64,000 nucleotides of DNA from Pseudomonas asturiensis (GCF_900143095.1 NZ_FRDA01000018.1:1-64000), one strand, 5' to 3'; shown: positions 35,852-45,300, counted from the first letter of the stretch. Translations and numbers: made by a program. Notes: generated by a model from the letters alone, not told the origin.

Positions 35852-38023
35852 ATGTTTCGTCCGCTCACCTCGCTGACTGTCCTTGCAGTTATCGGCGCAT
35901 CCACGGCTGCCATGGCTGCGCCTGTTCAAAGCAATCCACCTGCCGAGCCTCAATCCGGCGCGTTGACGCTGGACAATGTCGACATCAATGCCAGAGCAGG
36001 CCTAGCCGGAACAGCCACTACCGAGGGCAGCGGCTCCTACACCACCGGTTCCATGAGCACTGCGACCAAGCTGCCTCTGTCGATCCGCGAAACACCTCAG
36101 TCGGTCAGCGTGATCACGCGTCAGCGCATCGAAGATCAGGGCATGAACGACCTGAACGACGTCGTGAAATATGCGCCGGGTATCATCCTGCGCAAGTTCG
36201 GCACAGACCGTCAGCAGTTTCTGGCGCGCGGTTTCAGCATCGATAACCTGATGTACGACGGCCTGCCAACCCTTGTCAGCACGTTCACCCTGGACACGAT
36301 TTCTGGCGCCGACCTGGCCATGTACGACCGTGTCGAAGTGGTTCGTGGTGCGACCGGCCTGATGACAGGCGCGGGCAGCCCTTCAGCCACGCTCAACCTG
36401 ATTCGCAAGCGTCCCACCGCCACTCCACAAGTCAGCGTGACCACCAGTGCTGGCAGTTGGGACCGTTATCGCACGGAAGTGGACGCCTCCAACAAGCTCA
36501 ACGAATCAGGCACATTGCGCGGTCGCGTGGTGACTGCTTATGAGAAGGGCAACAGTTTCCTCGACGAACGCGACGAAGAGCGCCAGACCTTCTACGGCAT
36601 ACTGGAAGCGGACCTCGACGAGTCGACCACGTGGACCCTCGGCGCGTCCAAGCAACGCGACGATGCAACATCAGACTGGGGCAGCCTGCCCTCGGGCCCG
36701 AATGGCCAATACCTCGGCCTGCCCCGCTCCACGTTCCTGAGCAACGACTGGGCTTATTGGGATCGGGACAACATCAGCGTATTTACTGACGTGACTCACC
36801 GGTTCGACAATGGCTGGAGCGGCAAGATTGCAGCGGCGAAGATCTGGGCCGAGTCGGACATGTATTCCAACTACCTGACCGCTGCGGGTAACGGCTACGG
36901 CCAGGCCGCCGGTCAGTACGACACCACCGACGTACAGACCAACATCGACGGCTCGCTGTCCGGCCCGTTCAAACTGTTCGGCCGCGAGCATGACCTGATG
37001 CTGGGGGTCAGCCGCCGTCAGGAGAAGTTCGACCAGAAAGGCGGCTTCTATGGCTCGACGCCAATCGACATCTACAACTTCAACCCGAACGTGATTCCCA
37101 AGCCGGACATCAACACACGCACCGCCTATGTCAGCCAGAACACTGCGACAGAAGACGGCCTCTACGCGGCAGCACGTTTCAACCCGATCGATCCGCTGCA
37201 CATCATTGTCGGCAGCCGGGTGAGCTGGTACGACTACCAGAACCGCTCAGCCAACACCGGCGACTACAAGGTCACCCGTGAAGTCACTCCGTATGCAGGC
37301 ATCGTCTACGACCTGAACGACACCTATTCGGTCTATGCCAGCTATACCGAGATCTTCAAGCCGCAGAGCCAGCAGGACGTGAGCGGCGCCATTCTTGACC
37401 CGATGACCGGCGAAAGCTACGAAGTGGGCTTGAAGGGCGAATACTTCAACGGCGGTCTGAACGCCTCCCTTGCGCTCTTCGACATGACCCAGGAAAACCG
37501 CGCTTACGCCATCGTCAATCCGCCCGCGACCTGCCAGCAACAGAACCGTACCTGTTACGAAGCAGCGGGCGAAGTACGCAGCCGCGGTATCGATGCCGAA
37601 GTGACCGGCCAGCTCACGCCGGACTGGCAGGCTTCCGCGTCTTACACCCTGGTGCTGAGCCAGTACGTCAAGGACCGGAACTTCGAGAAAGGCGTTCGAT
37701 TCGCAGCCGAGCAGCCCAGGCATCTGTTCAAGGCCGCGACCACCTATCACCTGTCCGGCGACTTCAGCAAGTTGCGCATCGGCGCTGATGTGCTTGCTCA
37801 AAGCGACACTTACAACCGGGTCGGCACCGGTCGTTCGGAACAGGATTCGTATGCAGTGGTGGGCCTGATGGCAGGCTATCGTTTCGACGAGCACTGGGAC
37901 GCCCGGGTCAACCTGAACAACGTGCTCGACGAGAAATACTGGCAGGGCATTCCAACGGCAACCGGCAGTGGCGTATACGGCGATCCACGCAACGTGATGT
38001 TCTCGTTGAAGTGGTCGCTCTGA
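35852..38023 (+). CDS. TonB-dependent siderophore receptor
   Basis: A 723-residue outer-membrane receptor. A signal peptide ends near AAMAA, followed by the TonB-box-like LTLDNVDI. The plug domain has RETPQSVSVITRQRIEDQG and the RGFSIDNLMYDG and VEVVRGATGL motifs of ferrichrome/coprogen/pyoverdine-type receptors. A 22-strand barrel ends in FSLKWSL with a terminal hydrophobic residue. It lacks the extra N-terminal signalling domain of FpvA-type receptors, so it is not itself an ECF trigger. The ligand cannot be told. No transport or sigma genes adjoin it; a possible Fur site lies upstream. Confidence 0.93.
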   Translation: MFRPLTSLTVLAVIGASTAAMAAPVQSNPPAEPQSGALTLDNVDINARAGLAGTATTEGSGSYTTGSMSTATKLPLSIRETPQSVSVITRQRIEDQGMNDLNDVVKYAPGIILRKFGTDRQQFLARGFSIDNLMYDGLPTLVSTFTLDTISGADLAMYDRVEVVRGATGLMTGAGSPSATLNLIRKRPTATPQVSVTTSAGSWDRYRTEVDASNKLNESGTLRGRVVTAYEKGNSFLDERDEERQTFYGILEADLDESTTWTLGASKQRDDATSDWGSLPSGPNGQYLGLPRSTFLSNDWAYWDRDNISVFTDVTHRFDNGWSGKIAAAKIWAESDMYSNYLTAAGNGYGQAAGQYDTTDVQTNIDGSLSGPFKLFGREHDLMLGVSRRQEKFDQKGGFYGSTPIDIYNFNPNVIPKPDINTRTAYVSQNTATEDGLYAAARFNPIDPLHIIVGSRVSWYDYQNRSANTGDYKVTREVTPYAGIVYDLNDTYSVYASYTEIFKPQSQQDVSGAILDPMTGESYEVGLKGEYFNGGLNASLALFDMTQENRAYAIVNPPATCQQQNRTCYEAAGEVRSRGIDAEVTGQLTPDWQASASYTLVLSQYVKDRNFEKGVRFAAEQPRHLFKAATTYHLSGDFSKLRIGADVLAQSDTYNRVGTGRSEQDSYAVVGLMAGYRFDEHWDARVNLNNVLDEKYWQGIPTATGSGVYGDPRNVMFSLKWSL

Positions 38024-38272
38024 GTACTCGGCGAGCCAACGCAAGGCGGCTCGGATACATTAACTGGAGCGATGCCATACGGCCACGGAACACGCTTAAA
38101 TCAAGGTTCAGGGAACAAGCAGCCCCTCGTGGGCTCAAAACCATTCTCGACAAGGTTTGCGCGACACCGCAGCCCCTCGACACCGCTGATGCGCAAACGT
38201 TATGCGCCATGGCCTTGAGTGGGCGGCAGCGCTCGGGTAATGTCATCCATCCGCACAGGACAGAGCACGCTC

Positions 38273-39208
38273 ATGACTTCCAAGCTGGATCAACTCAAGC
38301 AATTCACCACCGTTGTCGCTGACACCGGTGACTTCGGCGCGATCAAAAGCCTCAAGCCGCAAGACGCTACAACCAACCCTTCCCTGCTGCTCAAGGCAGC
38401 TTCGAGCGAGAGCAACTCGCAGTTGCTGGCCGACGCGTTCAGTGGCAGCAAGGGCGACATCGGTCTGGCTTGCGACCGTTTTGCAGTGGCCATCGGTCAG
38501 GAAATTCTCAAGGTCGTTCCAGGCCGTGTGTCCACTGAAGTCGACGCCCGCCTCTCTTTCGATACCCATGCACTCATCGACCGCAGCGAGCGCATCATCG
38601 GCCTGTACGACGCGGCCGGTATCAGCCGTGACCGGGTACTGATCAAGCTGGCTTCCACCTGGGAAGGCATTCGCGCCGCCGAGAAGCTGGAAAAGGATGG
38701 TATTCAGACCAACCTGACCCTGTTGTTCTCGTTTGCTCAGGCGATTGCCTGCGCCGAAGCGGGCGTGTTCCTGATTTCGCCGTTCGTGGGCCGCATTTAT
38801 GACTGGTACAAGAAGTCGTCCGGTACGGATTACGTCGGTGCAGAGGACCCGGGCGTGCAGTCGGTTACCCGCATCTATAACTACTACAAGGCCAACGACT
38901 ACAAAACCGTGGTCATGGGCGCAAGCTTCCGCAACCTGAACCAGATCGAACAACTGGCGGGCTGCGACCGTCTGACGATCAGCCCGGATCTGCTCAAGCA
39001 GCTCGCTGAGGACACGGGCACCCTGCAACGCAAGCTCGCTCCAGGCAACGCTGGCGAGGACGGCAAGGCCGGACAGCGACTGACTGAAAGCCAGTTCCGC
39101 TGGGCGTCCAACGAGGATGCCATGGCCACCGAGAAGCTGGCCGAAGGTATCCGCCAGTTCGCTCGGGATCAGGAAAAGCTCGAGGCACTGCTTTCCGCCA
39201 GGGCGTGA
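38273..39208 (+). CDS. tal: Transaldolase
   Basis: A 311-residue TalB-type transaldolase of the pentose phosphate pathway, which moves a dihydroxyacetone unit between sugar phosphates. The Schiff-base lysine is in VLIKLASTWEG, with DATTNPSLLLKA near the N-terminus and TNLTLLFSFAQA and ISPFVGRI later. The start at 38273 matches the family N-terminus (TSKLDQLKQFT). A strong terminator follows. The neighbouring rssC-rssB-PilZ-mlaA order is conserved among pseudomonads. Confidence 0.96.
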   Translation: MTSKLDQLKQFTTVVADTGDFGAIKSLKPQDATTNPSLLLKAASSESNSQLLADAFSGSKGDIGLACDRFAVAIGQEILKVVPGRVSTEVDARLSFDTHALIDRSERIIGLYDAAGISRDRVLIKLASTWEGIRAAEKLEKDGIQTNLTLLFSFAQAIACAEAGVFLISPFVGRIYDWYKKSSGTDYVGAEDPGVQSVTRIYNYYKANDYKTVVMGASFRNLNQIEQLAGCDRLTISPDLLKQLAEDTGTLQRKLAPGNAGEDGKAGQRLTESQFRWASNEDAMATEKLAEGIRQFARDQEKLEALLSARA

Positions 39209-39215
39209 AAAAACT

Positions 39216-39249
39216 AAAGGGCGACACCCTTGCGGGTGTCGCCCTTTTT
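39216..39249. terminator. Rho-independent terminator of tal
   Basis: GGGCGACACCC and GGGTGTCGCCC form an 11-base stem around TTGC, followed by TTTTT and preceded by an A-rich run. Confidence 0.93.
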
Positions 39250-39289
39250 GCTGCCTGCCATTTAGCGGGGCAGATCTGGAGTACGACGC

Positions 39290-39775
39290 CTAGCGTTGAC
39301 CTTCGAGCGCATTGACCAGGTCGTGGAACGCTTCACGATTGGAGTCGTTGAGGCCCATGAGGATCTTGTGCGCTTCAAGCACTTTGGCCTTGACCACGTC
39401 TTCGCACTGATCTTGCGACGGCAGGTCTGTCAGGCACTCAGGGCGCGGGATGGGTCTGTCGACGATGTTGAACACCTGATCGAAGCCCATCGACTGCAAC
39501 AACCGCGTGATGTCTTCGTGGGTGGTCACCAGCGTCGGCAACAGACCCACTTTCTGACGAGACAGGATCGAAAGCTTGGCCAACAGGCCAAGCGTCGTGC
39601 TGTCGATGCTGCGAGTCTCGGTCAAATCGATTACCACCGCCGAAAAATTCAAGGCCGTGAAGATTCGCTCGATTGTCGCATCCAAGGCCGAACACAGCGT
39701 CAACCGCACTTCACCCACGAACTTGAGAACGAAGGTGCCTTCCTGCTCGGCGAACTGGATTCTACCGGTACTCAT
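39290..39775 (-). CDS. rssC: STAS-domain anti-sigma factor antagonist
   Basis: A 161-residue protein. The first 100 residues form a STAS domain (FVLKFVGEVRLTLCSALD, VVIDLTETRSIDSTTLGLLA), where the serine of IDSTTLG is the expected phosphorylation site. The rest is a helical tail. With the adjoining RssB response regulator-phosphatase it should form a partner-switching module acting on the general stress sigma factor RpoS or an anti-sigma factor, as described for RssB systems in Pseudomonas. Its start overlaps the rssB stop by ATGA. The gene symbol rests on synteny with tal and the PilZ gene. Confidence 0.85.
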   Translation of the reverse strand: MSTGRIQFAEQEGTFVLKFVGEVRLTLCSALDATIERIFTALNFSAVVIDLTETRSIDSTTLGLLAKLSILSRQKVGLLPTLVTTHEDITRLLQSMGFDQVFNIVDRPIPRPECLTDLPSQDQCEDVVKAKVLEAHKILMGLNDSNREAFHDLVNALEGQR

Positions 39776-40956
39776 TCAAGATTCCTGCTTAACACTAACA
39801 AGGCGATATCATCCGGCATCTCCCCAAGCGTTGCCAATTCAAAAACCCGGCGTAAGCCATCCAGGCTGCCGCCAGCTGTCTTCACCAACTCAGGTAAAAC
39901 AGCTTCTTTCTCTTTGAGTGTATCACCGGGTAACAAATCAAGTATGCCATCAGACAACATGGTCAGACTGAAGGAGGCTGGCAGGTCCAGTTCATGATCC
40001 TGATATGTGGCCTCATTGAACAATCCGACCGGTAGCCCTCGCCCTTCCAGATAGCGCGTCTGGCCCTCGGTGTACAGCACCGGCAGCGGCAGATGGCCGC
40101 CAACGGCATACGTCAATTTGCCCGACTCTTCATCAATCACACCACCCACCATCGTGACGTGCTTGCCAAGCTTGCAACTGATCAGGCCACGGTTGATGTG
40201 CCCTAATACATCGGAGGGCTTGAACTCCGGCAAGGTTCCACCACGCTTGGATTCAAACAGCAAACGTGTGGTCATGAACTTCAGCAGCACCGTGATGAAT
40301 GCAGACGAAGCACCGTGCCCGGACACGTCGGCCAGATAAAACGCCACACGCCGCTCATCTACCCTGAAGTAGTCGACGAAGTCGCCGGACAGGTAGAGAG
40401 ACGGAATGATCTGGTGAGCGAACTGAAACTCGTCGATCGACCACGGCGTGATCGGCAACATGTTCATCTGCACCTGACGACCGGCGTCCTGATCTTCCTG
40501 AAGCAGGTGAAGACTGGCTTCCAGCTCGCGATTGGCTGTTTCCAGCTTCTCGCGATAGACCTGGTTTTCCTTGAGCAGGCGCGCGCGATCCAGAGCACGG
40601 CGTATCGAATGCTCAAGAACGGCCAGGTCTTCAAGGGGCTTGATCAGGTAATCGGCAGCGCCCAGACGCAAGGCTTCCACGGCATCGCTCATGACGCCTG
40701 CGCCGGACACCACAATGACCGGCGTCTGCGGGGCGATGGAGGTTACCTGACGAATCAGCTCGAGCCCGCCCATCTGGGGCATGCGCAAGTCGCAGACCAC
40801 CAGATCGGGTTTCTTTTGCTCGAATATCTGTATCCCCTGCAAGCCATTACTTGCCTGCAGGACGCTGAAGCCACTGTCTTCCAGATAGGCGGCAAGGCTT
40901 GCGCGCACGACTTCGTCGTCGTCGATTATCAGCAGCGTGGCACTGGTTTTTGGCAT
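39772..40956 (-). CDS. rssB: Response regulator with PP2C-type phosphatase domain
   Basis: A 394-residue protein: a receiver domain (LLIIDDDEVVRASL, phospho-acceptor in LVVCDLRMPQMGGLEL, lysine in YLIKPLED), a coiled linker (about 130-165), then a SpoIIE/PP2C phosphatase domain with metal aspartates in SGDFVDYF, LADVSGHGASSAF, LSDGILDLL and MPDDIALLVL. It probably dephosphorylates the STAS partner RssC encoded next to it. Length and neighbours match Pseudomonas RssB. Confidence 0.9.
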   Translation of the reverse strand: MPKTSATLLIIDDDEVVRASLAAYLEDSGFSVLQASNGLQGIQIFEQKKPDLVVCDLRMPQMGGLELIRQVTSIAPQTPVIVVSGAGVMSDAVEALRLGAADYLIKPLEDLAVLEHSIRRALDRARLLKENQVYREKLETANRELEASLHLLQEDQDAGRQVQMNMLPITPWSIDEFQFAHQIIPSLYLSGDFVDYFRVDERRVAFYLADVSGHGASSAFITVLLKFMTTRLLFESKRGGTLPEFKPSDVLGHINRGLISCKLGKHVTMVGGVIDEESGKLTYAVGGHLPLPVLYTEGQTRYLEGRGLPVGLFNEATYQDHELDLPASFSLTMLSDGILDLLPGDTLKEKEAVLPELVKTAGGSLDGLRRVFELATLGEMPDDIALLVLSRNLE

Positions 40957-41221
40957 GTGGGCAAACGGCGCCAGATCAGGTTGGCGTAGGCGGCCCGGTT
41001 TACCGGAACCTGCTTACTGGATTCGCTTCTAGCCTCTCTGTAACGATCCGTGCGCAATGACTGCGCATCGTGTTTTCAGAGGTGCCCTTCAAGGCGCAGA
41101 CGGTACTCCCATCCGAGAGGCGTTTCAAGCGTACTCCGGCCCGGACTTTGCGCTCTTTACATCACAAATCGCCGGGAGTTATAAGAACGGTCACATCAGC
41201 AACCAAAACGAAGGACTGGAC

Positions 41222-41521
41222 ATGAGTCGAACTGATCGCGACTACGAGGAGAAACGGGATTACATCCGCATGCGCGTCGACGCCGACGTCAACCTGATCC
41301 ATGCCGGCCAGGTGATTCCTGCCGTGTGCATTGACCTTTCCAGCTCCGGCATGCAGGTCCAGACGCCCCGCTCATTCGCAGTGGGAGACAAGTTGAAGGT
41401 CAGCATCGACTCTGATCATCCGGCGCTCAAAGGTCTTGAAGCCGACACAGAGGTCGTCTGGGTGACTGACGAGGAAGGCGGCGGGCAGAAGCTCGGGCTT
41501 TCGATCATCGCAATGAAGTGA
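41222..41521 (+). CDS. PilZ-domain cyclic-di-GMP binding protein
   Basis: A 99-residue single PilZ domain. Both ligand motifs are visible: an RxxxR pattern in KRDYIRMRVD and the D/NxSxxG box in CIDLSSSGMQV. AAGGA precedes the ATG at 41222, which is preferred to a longer frame. It should change shape on binding cyclic-di-GMP and act on a partner. It is divergent from rssB and followed by a terminator. Confidence 0.9.
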   Translation: MSRTDRDYEEKRDYIRMRVDADVNLIHAGQVIPAVCIDLSSSGMQVQTPRSFAVGDKLKVSIDSDHPALKGLEADTEVVWVTDEEGGGQKLGLSIIAMK

Positions 41522-41546
41522 CGAGTGGTTCACATTTCAACCCAAT

Positions 41547-41576
41547 AAAAAAGGCGACCCAAGGTCGCCTTTTTTG
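41547..41576. terminator. Bidirectional terminator
   Basis: GGCGACC and GGTCGCC pair around CAA, with A6 before and T6 after. It lies between the convergent PilZ and mlaA genes. Confidence 0.93.
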
Positions 41577-41600
41577 CATGAACAGCGCGCAGGATAACGA

Positions 41601-42302
41601 TCAGAAATCGTCTACAACCTTGCCGTCCTTGACCTTGAACTCGCGGTTCTGCAGATAGGCATTGCGAATGAAGGTGTAGCGGTCGCCGCTGATCATGCGC
41701 TCGGCCGACAGCAGGCTGGCACGGGTATCGATCAGGTTGACGCCCAGCGCGGTGTTACGGGTTGGTACGTGATCGATGTAGCGATACGGGCTGGTGTAGG
41801 TATCCGGGTACTTGGCGATGGCGTCACGCACCGTGCTCGGGCCCAACAGCGGCAGCACGACAAACGGACCGCTGCCGACACCCCAATAACCAAGTGTCTG
41901 CCCGAAGTCTTCGTCATTGCGTTGCAGGCCCATGTGGGTGCTCACATCGATGAAGCCCAGCAGGCCGAAGGTGGTGTTGAAGATCAGGCGGGCGGTATCA
42001 ACGCCTGCCGCCGCAGGCTTGGCCTGGAGCACATCGTTGGCCAGGTTGCCCACGTCACCGATGTTGTTGAAGAAGTTATGCACGCCGTCTTCCACGAACT
42101 GCGGCGCGACGTACTGATAACCCTTCGCCAACGGCTTGAGCGTGTACGTATCGACCACATCGTTGAAACGGAAAATGGCACGGTTCACGCCTTCCCACGG
42201 ATCGTCTTCAGCCGCTTGAACGGCAACGGGAACCAGCACCATGCCAGCACAGACAGACAGCTGAGCCAGACGTTTGATAAAGCCTGCACCGGTCACGGGC
42301 AT
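41601..42302 (-). CDS. mlaA: MlaA/VacJ outer-membrane lipid-asymmetry protein
   Basis: A 233-residue member of the VacJ family, the outer-membrane part of the Mla system that takes misplaced phospholipids from the outer leaflet back to the inner membrane. Family signatures include DPWEGVNRAIFRFNDVVD, NNIGDVGNLANDVLQ, FGQTLGYWGVGSGPFVVLP and LLGPSTVRDA. The N-terminus is a signal sequence; a classic lipobox is not clear (LSVCAG, then VQA-AE). AGGAG precedes the ATG at 42302. Confidence 0.95.
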   Translation of the reverse strand: MPVTGAGFIKRLAQLSVCAGMVLVPVAVQAAEDDPWEGVNRAIFRFNDVVDTYTLKPLAKGYQYVAPQFVEDGVHNFFNNIGDVGNLANDVLQAKPAAAGVDTARLIFNTTFGLLGFIDVSTHMGLQRNDEDFGQTLGYWGVGSGPFVVLPLLGPSTVRDAIAKYPDTYTSPYRYIDHVPTRNTALGVNLIDTRASLLSAERMISGDRYTFIRNAYLQNREFKVKDGKVVDDF

Positions 42303-42492
42303 AGCTGACACTCCTGATCGAGATAATGACGCGGGTGCTACGCCCCACACGCAAAGACAGGGAGTATAAAGCGTTCTGCCGGGAATAAGGCAGTTCCGTC
42401 AGCGACGAAAAGCGGATAAACCCGGTCATCACACGTTCATCTCGTTGTCATGAAAGAGCTGTAGCGTGCCTGGGTATTTCAGAGAGATCACC

Positions 42493-43098
42493 ATGCTGGC
42501 GCCGGTTCTCAATCCTTTGCCCTCCTTCACCGCCCTGCTGTTCGGCCTCAGCGGCTGCCTGGTGGACTTCGGCGCACAAGCCGCGACCACCGCCCCGCAC
42601 AGCGATCATGCCACTGCGACCCCTGGCGCACTGGATGCTTTGCAAGCGCTACGCAAACAGAATCTGCCCTGTGCCTGGCTGGACGAACTTCCAGAAACAC
42701 TCAGTAATACTCTTTCCGCACCGATCAACGACTGGATAACGCCCGCTGCACGCACGGCCGCAAAATGGCCCGCGCCGGACGCCTGCTGGATGGCGCTCAT
42801 GAGCCTGGGTGTCAGCCAGCTGGATGGCTGTGTGTTGATCAGTGGTGATCCCCGCCTGCTGCAATCAGGCCTCAATGCCGGGCTGTGGACGATCGGGCTG
42901 GCGTCATGCGGCCCTCTGTGCGGTTTGTCGCCTGCCCAGTGGCAAGACCTTGGCGATGCCGAACGCGAACAACGTCGTGCTCATGCCACGCTCAAGCTAT
43001 ACGCGCTGGGTGTGCATTCGGTGATCGACCATCTGGGCGAACTGGAGTCATGCCTGGCGGATATCGCCTTGAGGCGCAGCAAGGGCGAAAAGCCCTGA
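42493..43098 (+). CDS. HAD-like protein related to phosphonoacetaldehyde hydrolases
   Basis: A 201-residue protein with a partial HAD layout: LLFGLSGCLVDFGAQA at the N-terminus where HAD enzymes have DxDGTxxD, and GCVLISGDPRLLQSGLNAGL near the third and fourth motifs. The first motif lacks the nucleophilic aspartates (LSGCLVD), so catalysis may be lost. Related genes of this kind occur near queF in other pseudomonads. The start at 42493 fits the homologous N-terminus but has only a weak ribosome site. Function unknown. Confidence 0.7.
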   Translation: MLAPVLNPLPSFTALLFGLSGCLVDFGAQAATTAPHSDHATATPGALDALQALRKQNLPCAWLDELPETLSNTLSAPINDWITPAARTAAKWPAPDACWMALMSLGVSQLDGCVLISGDPRLLQSGLNAGLWTIGLASCGPLCGLSPAQWQDLGDAEREQRRAHATLKLYALGVHSVIDHLGELESCLADIALRRSKGEKP

Positions 43099-43201
43099 TA
43101 CACATGCAGGCTGCTCTGGAGTGGATTAGTCTTGAGGTGTCACGAACCTTTAGCCCAGCGGCGTAGTCCATGGGACAGACTTATTTATGAAGGAGCACGT
43201 C

Positions 43202-43468
43202 ATGCCTGCCCGCGAACTGCAAGAACAACTCAACACCCTGCGCGCGCAAATTGAGCAGAAGCCCCCGCTGTCAGAAGCCGAACGCGACAACCTGCACGAG
43301 CTGATGCAGCAGATTGAAACCAGAATTGAACTGGAAAACGCGACCCACGAAGACCCGAGCCTTGCGGATGGCGTGAACCTGGCCGTCGAGCGCTTCGAAC
43401 TGGAGCATCCTGCCATTGCAGGTACGCTGCGTAATGTCCTGCAAACCCTGGGCAATATCGGGATCTGA
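43202..43468 (+). CDS. DUF4404 family small protein
   Basis: An 88-residue soluble, acidic, mostly helical protein: PARELQEQLNTLRAQIEQ, LHELMQQIETRIELE, then VERFELEHPAIAGTLRNVLQ. This resembles the DUF4404 family of pseudomonads. AAGGAG lies eight bases before the ATG at 43202. It lies between the HAD-like gene and queF; function is unknown. Confidence 0.8.
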   Translation: MPARELQEQLNTLRAQIEQKPPLSEAERDNLHELMQQIETRIELENATHEDPSLADGVNLAVERFELEHPAIAGTLRNVLQTLGNIGI

Positions 43469-43611
43469 TGATCGTTATCGCCCTGTAGGTGATCACACGG
43501 TGTCTGCTACATGACGTATGTCTCGCGGCAGACACCAGACACGGCTGTTCCGAAAGATCGCCTCTCAGACGAGCCGCCTCCTGCAATGTGCTTATTCAGC
43601 AACCGGAAGGC

Positions 43612-44442
43612 TTACTGCCGCGCCAGCCTGCCGTTCTCCACAACGAGCGCTACCGTACTGCGATACGGATTAATGTCCAGCCCCCCGCGCCGCACATAGC
43701 GTGCATACACGGTCAGTTTTTCCGGTTTGAGCAATCGCTGCAGGTCGAGGAAAATCCGCTCCACACATTGCTCATGAAAGTCAGAATGCTGACGGAAGCT
43801 GACGATGTAGGCCAACAGGCTGGCAGGGTCCAGCGCAGCACCACGATACTCCACCACCACGCTGCCCCAGTCCGGCTGGCTGGTGACCGGGCAGTTCGAT
43901 TTGAGCAGATGGCTGTAAACGCTCTCCTCAACGACACGTGATGGATCGCAGCACAGCAGTTCCGGTTGTGGCCTGTCGTAACTGCTGACACTGATGTCCA
44001 GATCATCAATGCACACACCCGGCAACGCCGCGACACCTTCACGCTCGACCTCGTCAAGACTGCGAATGCGCACGCCGACCGGCTTTCCGGCCGCAGCAGA
44101 CAGGTCTTTTTCCAGCGTAACCTGCACTTGCTCACGCGTATCGAATGCCGTCTGATTCAGTGAGTTGAGGTACAGCTTGAACGACTTCGACTCGATGATG
44201 TTCGGCGAGTCCGCGGGAATGCTGAATTCGGCAATCGCCACCACCGGCTTGCCGGACGGCAGCAACCAGGACAGCTCATAGCAATTCCAGAAATCGACAC
44301 CCTGATACGGCAGCGTCTCGGCTGTCAGCCCCAGTTCGGCCCACTTCGCAGTACGCGGAATCGGAAACAACAAGGAAGGCGTATAGGTGGCAATGTACTC
44401 ACTGGACTTGCCCAGCGGCGAGTGTTCGGCTGCGGGATGCAT
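43612..44442 (-). CDS. queF: NADPH-dependent 7-cyano-7-deazaguanine reductase
   Basis: A 276-residue long-form (YqcD) QueF, which reduces preQ0 to preQ1 in queuosine synthesis. The catalytic cysteine lies in LLKSNCPVTSQPDWGSV at about residue 185, and the NADPH-side motif is in FSIPADSPNIIESKSFKLYL. Tandem T-fold halves give the usual length of the long form. The start MHPAAEHSPLGKSSEY is typical. It is divergent from copR. Confidence 0.96.
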   Translation of the reverse strand: MHPAAEHSPLGKSSEYIATYTPSLLFPIPRTAKWAELGLTAETLPYQGVDFWNCYELSWLLPSGKPVVAIAEFSIPADSPNIIESKSFKLYLNSLNQTAFDTREQVQVTLEKDLSAAAGKPVGVRIRSLDEVEREGVAALPGVCIDDLDISVSSYDRPQPELLCCDPSRVVEESVYSHLLKSNCPVTSQPDWGSVVVEYRGAALDPASLLAYIVSFRQHSDFHEQCVERIFLDLQRLLKPEKLTVYARYVRRGGLDINPYRSTVALVVENGRLARQ

Positions 44443-44538
44443 GGCGATACCTGGATCATGAATTAACGCGGGCGAGTTTATAGGGTTTGCGCAGCGCTTT
44501 CAGCGACAATCTCCTCCACAGTTCCCACGGGTGGCCGT

Positions 44539-44553
44539 ATTACAGTCCTGTCA
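44539..44553. promoter_or_regulatory. Candidate cop box upstream of copR
   Basis: ATTACA-GTCC-TGTCA is an imperfect inverted repeat of the TGACA/TGTAAT half-sites used by CopR/CusR regulators. It lies about 67 bases before copR, suggesting self-control. The match is by eye. Confidence 0.45.
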
Positions 44554-44619
44554 GCTTCACCCAGATGGACGCCGCGTGCGTTATAAAGCCTGCCTTGCAA
44601 TGGATATCTGACACCGCTC

Positions 44620-45300
44620 ATGAAATTACTTATCGTTGAAGACCAGCCCAGAACCGGCCAGTTTCTGCGCCAGGGGTTGAGCGAGGCCGGTTTCGAAGCC
44701 GAATGGGTCGCCGACGGCAAGACCGGTCAGCGGCGCGCGCTGAGTGGCGATCATGCGCTGCTGATTCTCGACGTCATGCTGCCGGACTGCGACGGCTGGG
44801 CCATTCTCGGCAGCGTACGCGCCGCCGGGTTGAGCATGCCCGTGATCTTCCTGACCGCCCGAGACGCTGTCGAAGATCGCGTGCAAGGGCTGGAACTGGG
44901 GGCCGATGATTATCTGATCAAACCCTTTGCGTTCTCGGAACTGCTGGCCAGAGTGCGCAGCTTGTTGCGCCGAAGCGCAAGCGCGCCTGCCGACACTCAT
45001 CTGCAGATCGCGGACCTGCGTCTGGACCTGATGCGGCGCGAGGTGGAGCGCGGTGGTCGGCGCATCGTCCTGACGGCCAAGGAGTTCACGCTGCTGGAGT
45101 TATTGTTACGCCGTCAGGGCGAAGTGCTGCCCAAATCGTTGCTGGCGTCGCAGGTCTGGGGGATGAACTTTGACAGCGACACCAACATCATCGAAGTCGC
45201 CATCCGCCGCCTGCGGCTCAAGATTGATGACGATTTTTCCGACAAGCTGATCCATACGGTACGCGGCATGGGCTACGTGCTTGAAGAGCGCCCGCTGTGA
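44620..45300 (+). CDS. copR: Heavy-metal (copper) response regulator
   Basis: A 226-residue OmpR/PhoB-family regulator: receiver (LLIVEDQPRTGQ, aspartate in LLILDVMLPDCDGW, lysine in YLIKPFAFSEL) and winged helix (LTAKEFTLLELLLRR, then the SDTNIIEVAIRRLRLKID recognition region, ending GMGYVLE). Close to CopR/CusR/IrlR; the queF-copRS arrangement supports CopR. It is translationally coupled to copS by a GTGA overlap. Confidence 0.85.
   Translation: MKLLIVEDQPRTGQFLRQGLSEAGFEAEWVADGKTGQRRALSGDHALLILDVMLPDCDGWAILGSVRAAGLSMPVIFLTARDAVEDRVQGLELGADDYLIKPFAFSELLARVRSLLRRSASAPADTHLQIADLRLDLMRREVERGGRRIVLTAKEFTLLELLLRRQGEVLPKSLLASQVWGMNFDSDTNIIEVAIRRLRLKIDDDFSDKLIHTVRGMGYVLEERPL

Noticed and set aside
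35852..38023. Receptor as the pyoverdine receptor FpvA
   Set aside because: It lacks the N-terminal signalling domain and is not beside pvd genes, so only a general siderophore receptor call is made.
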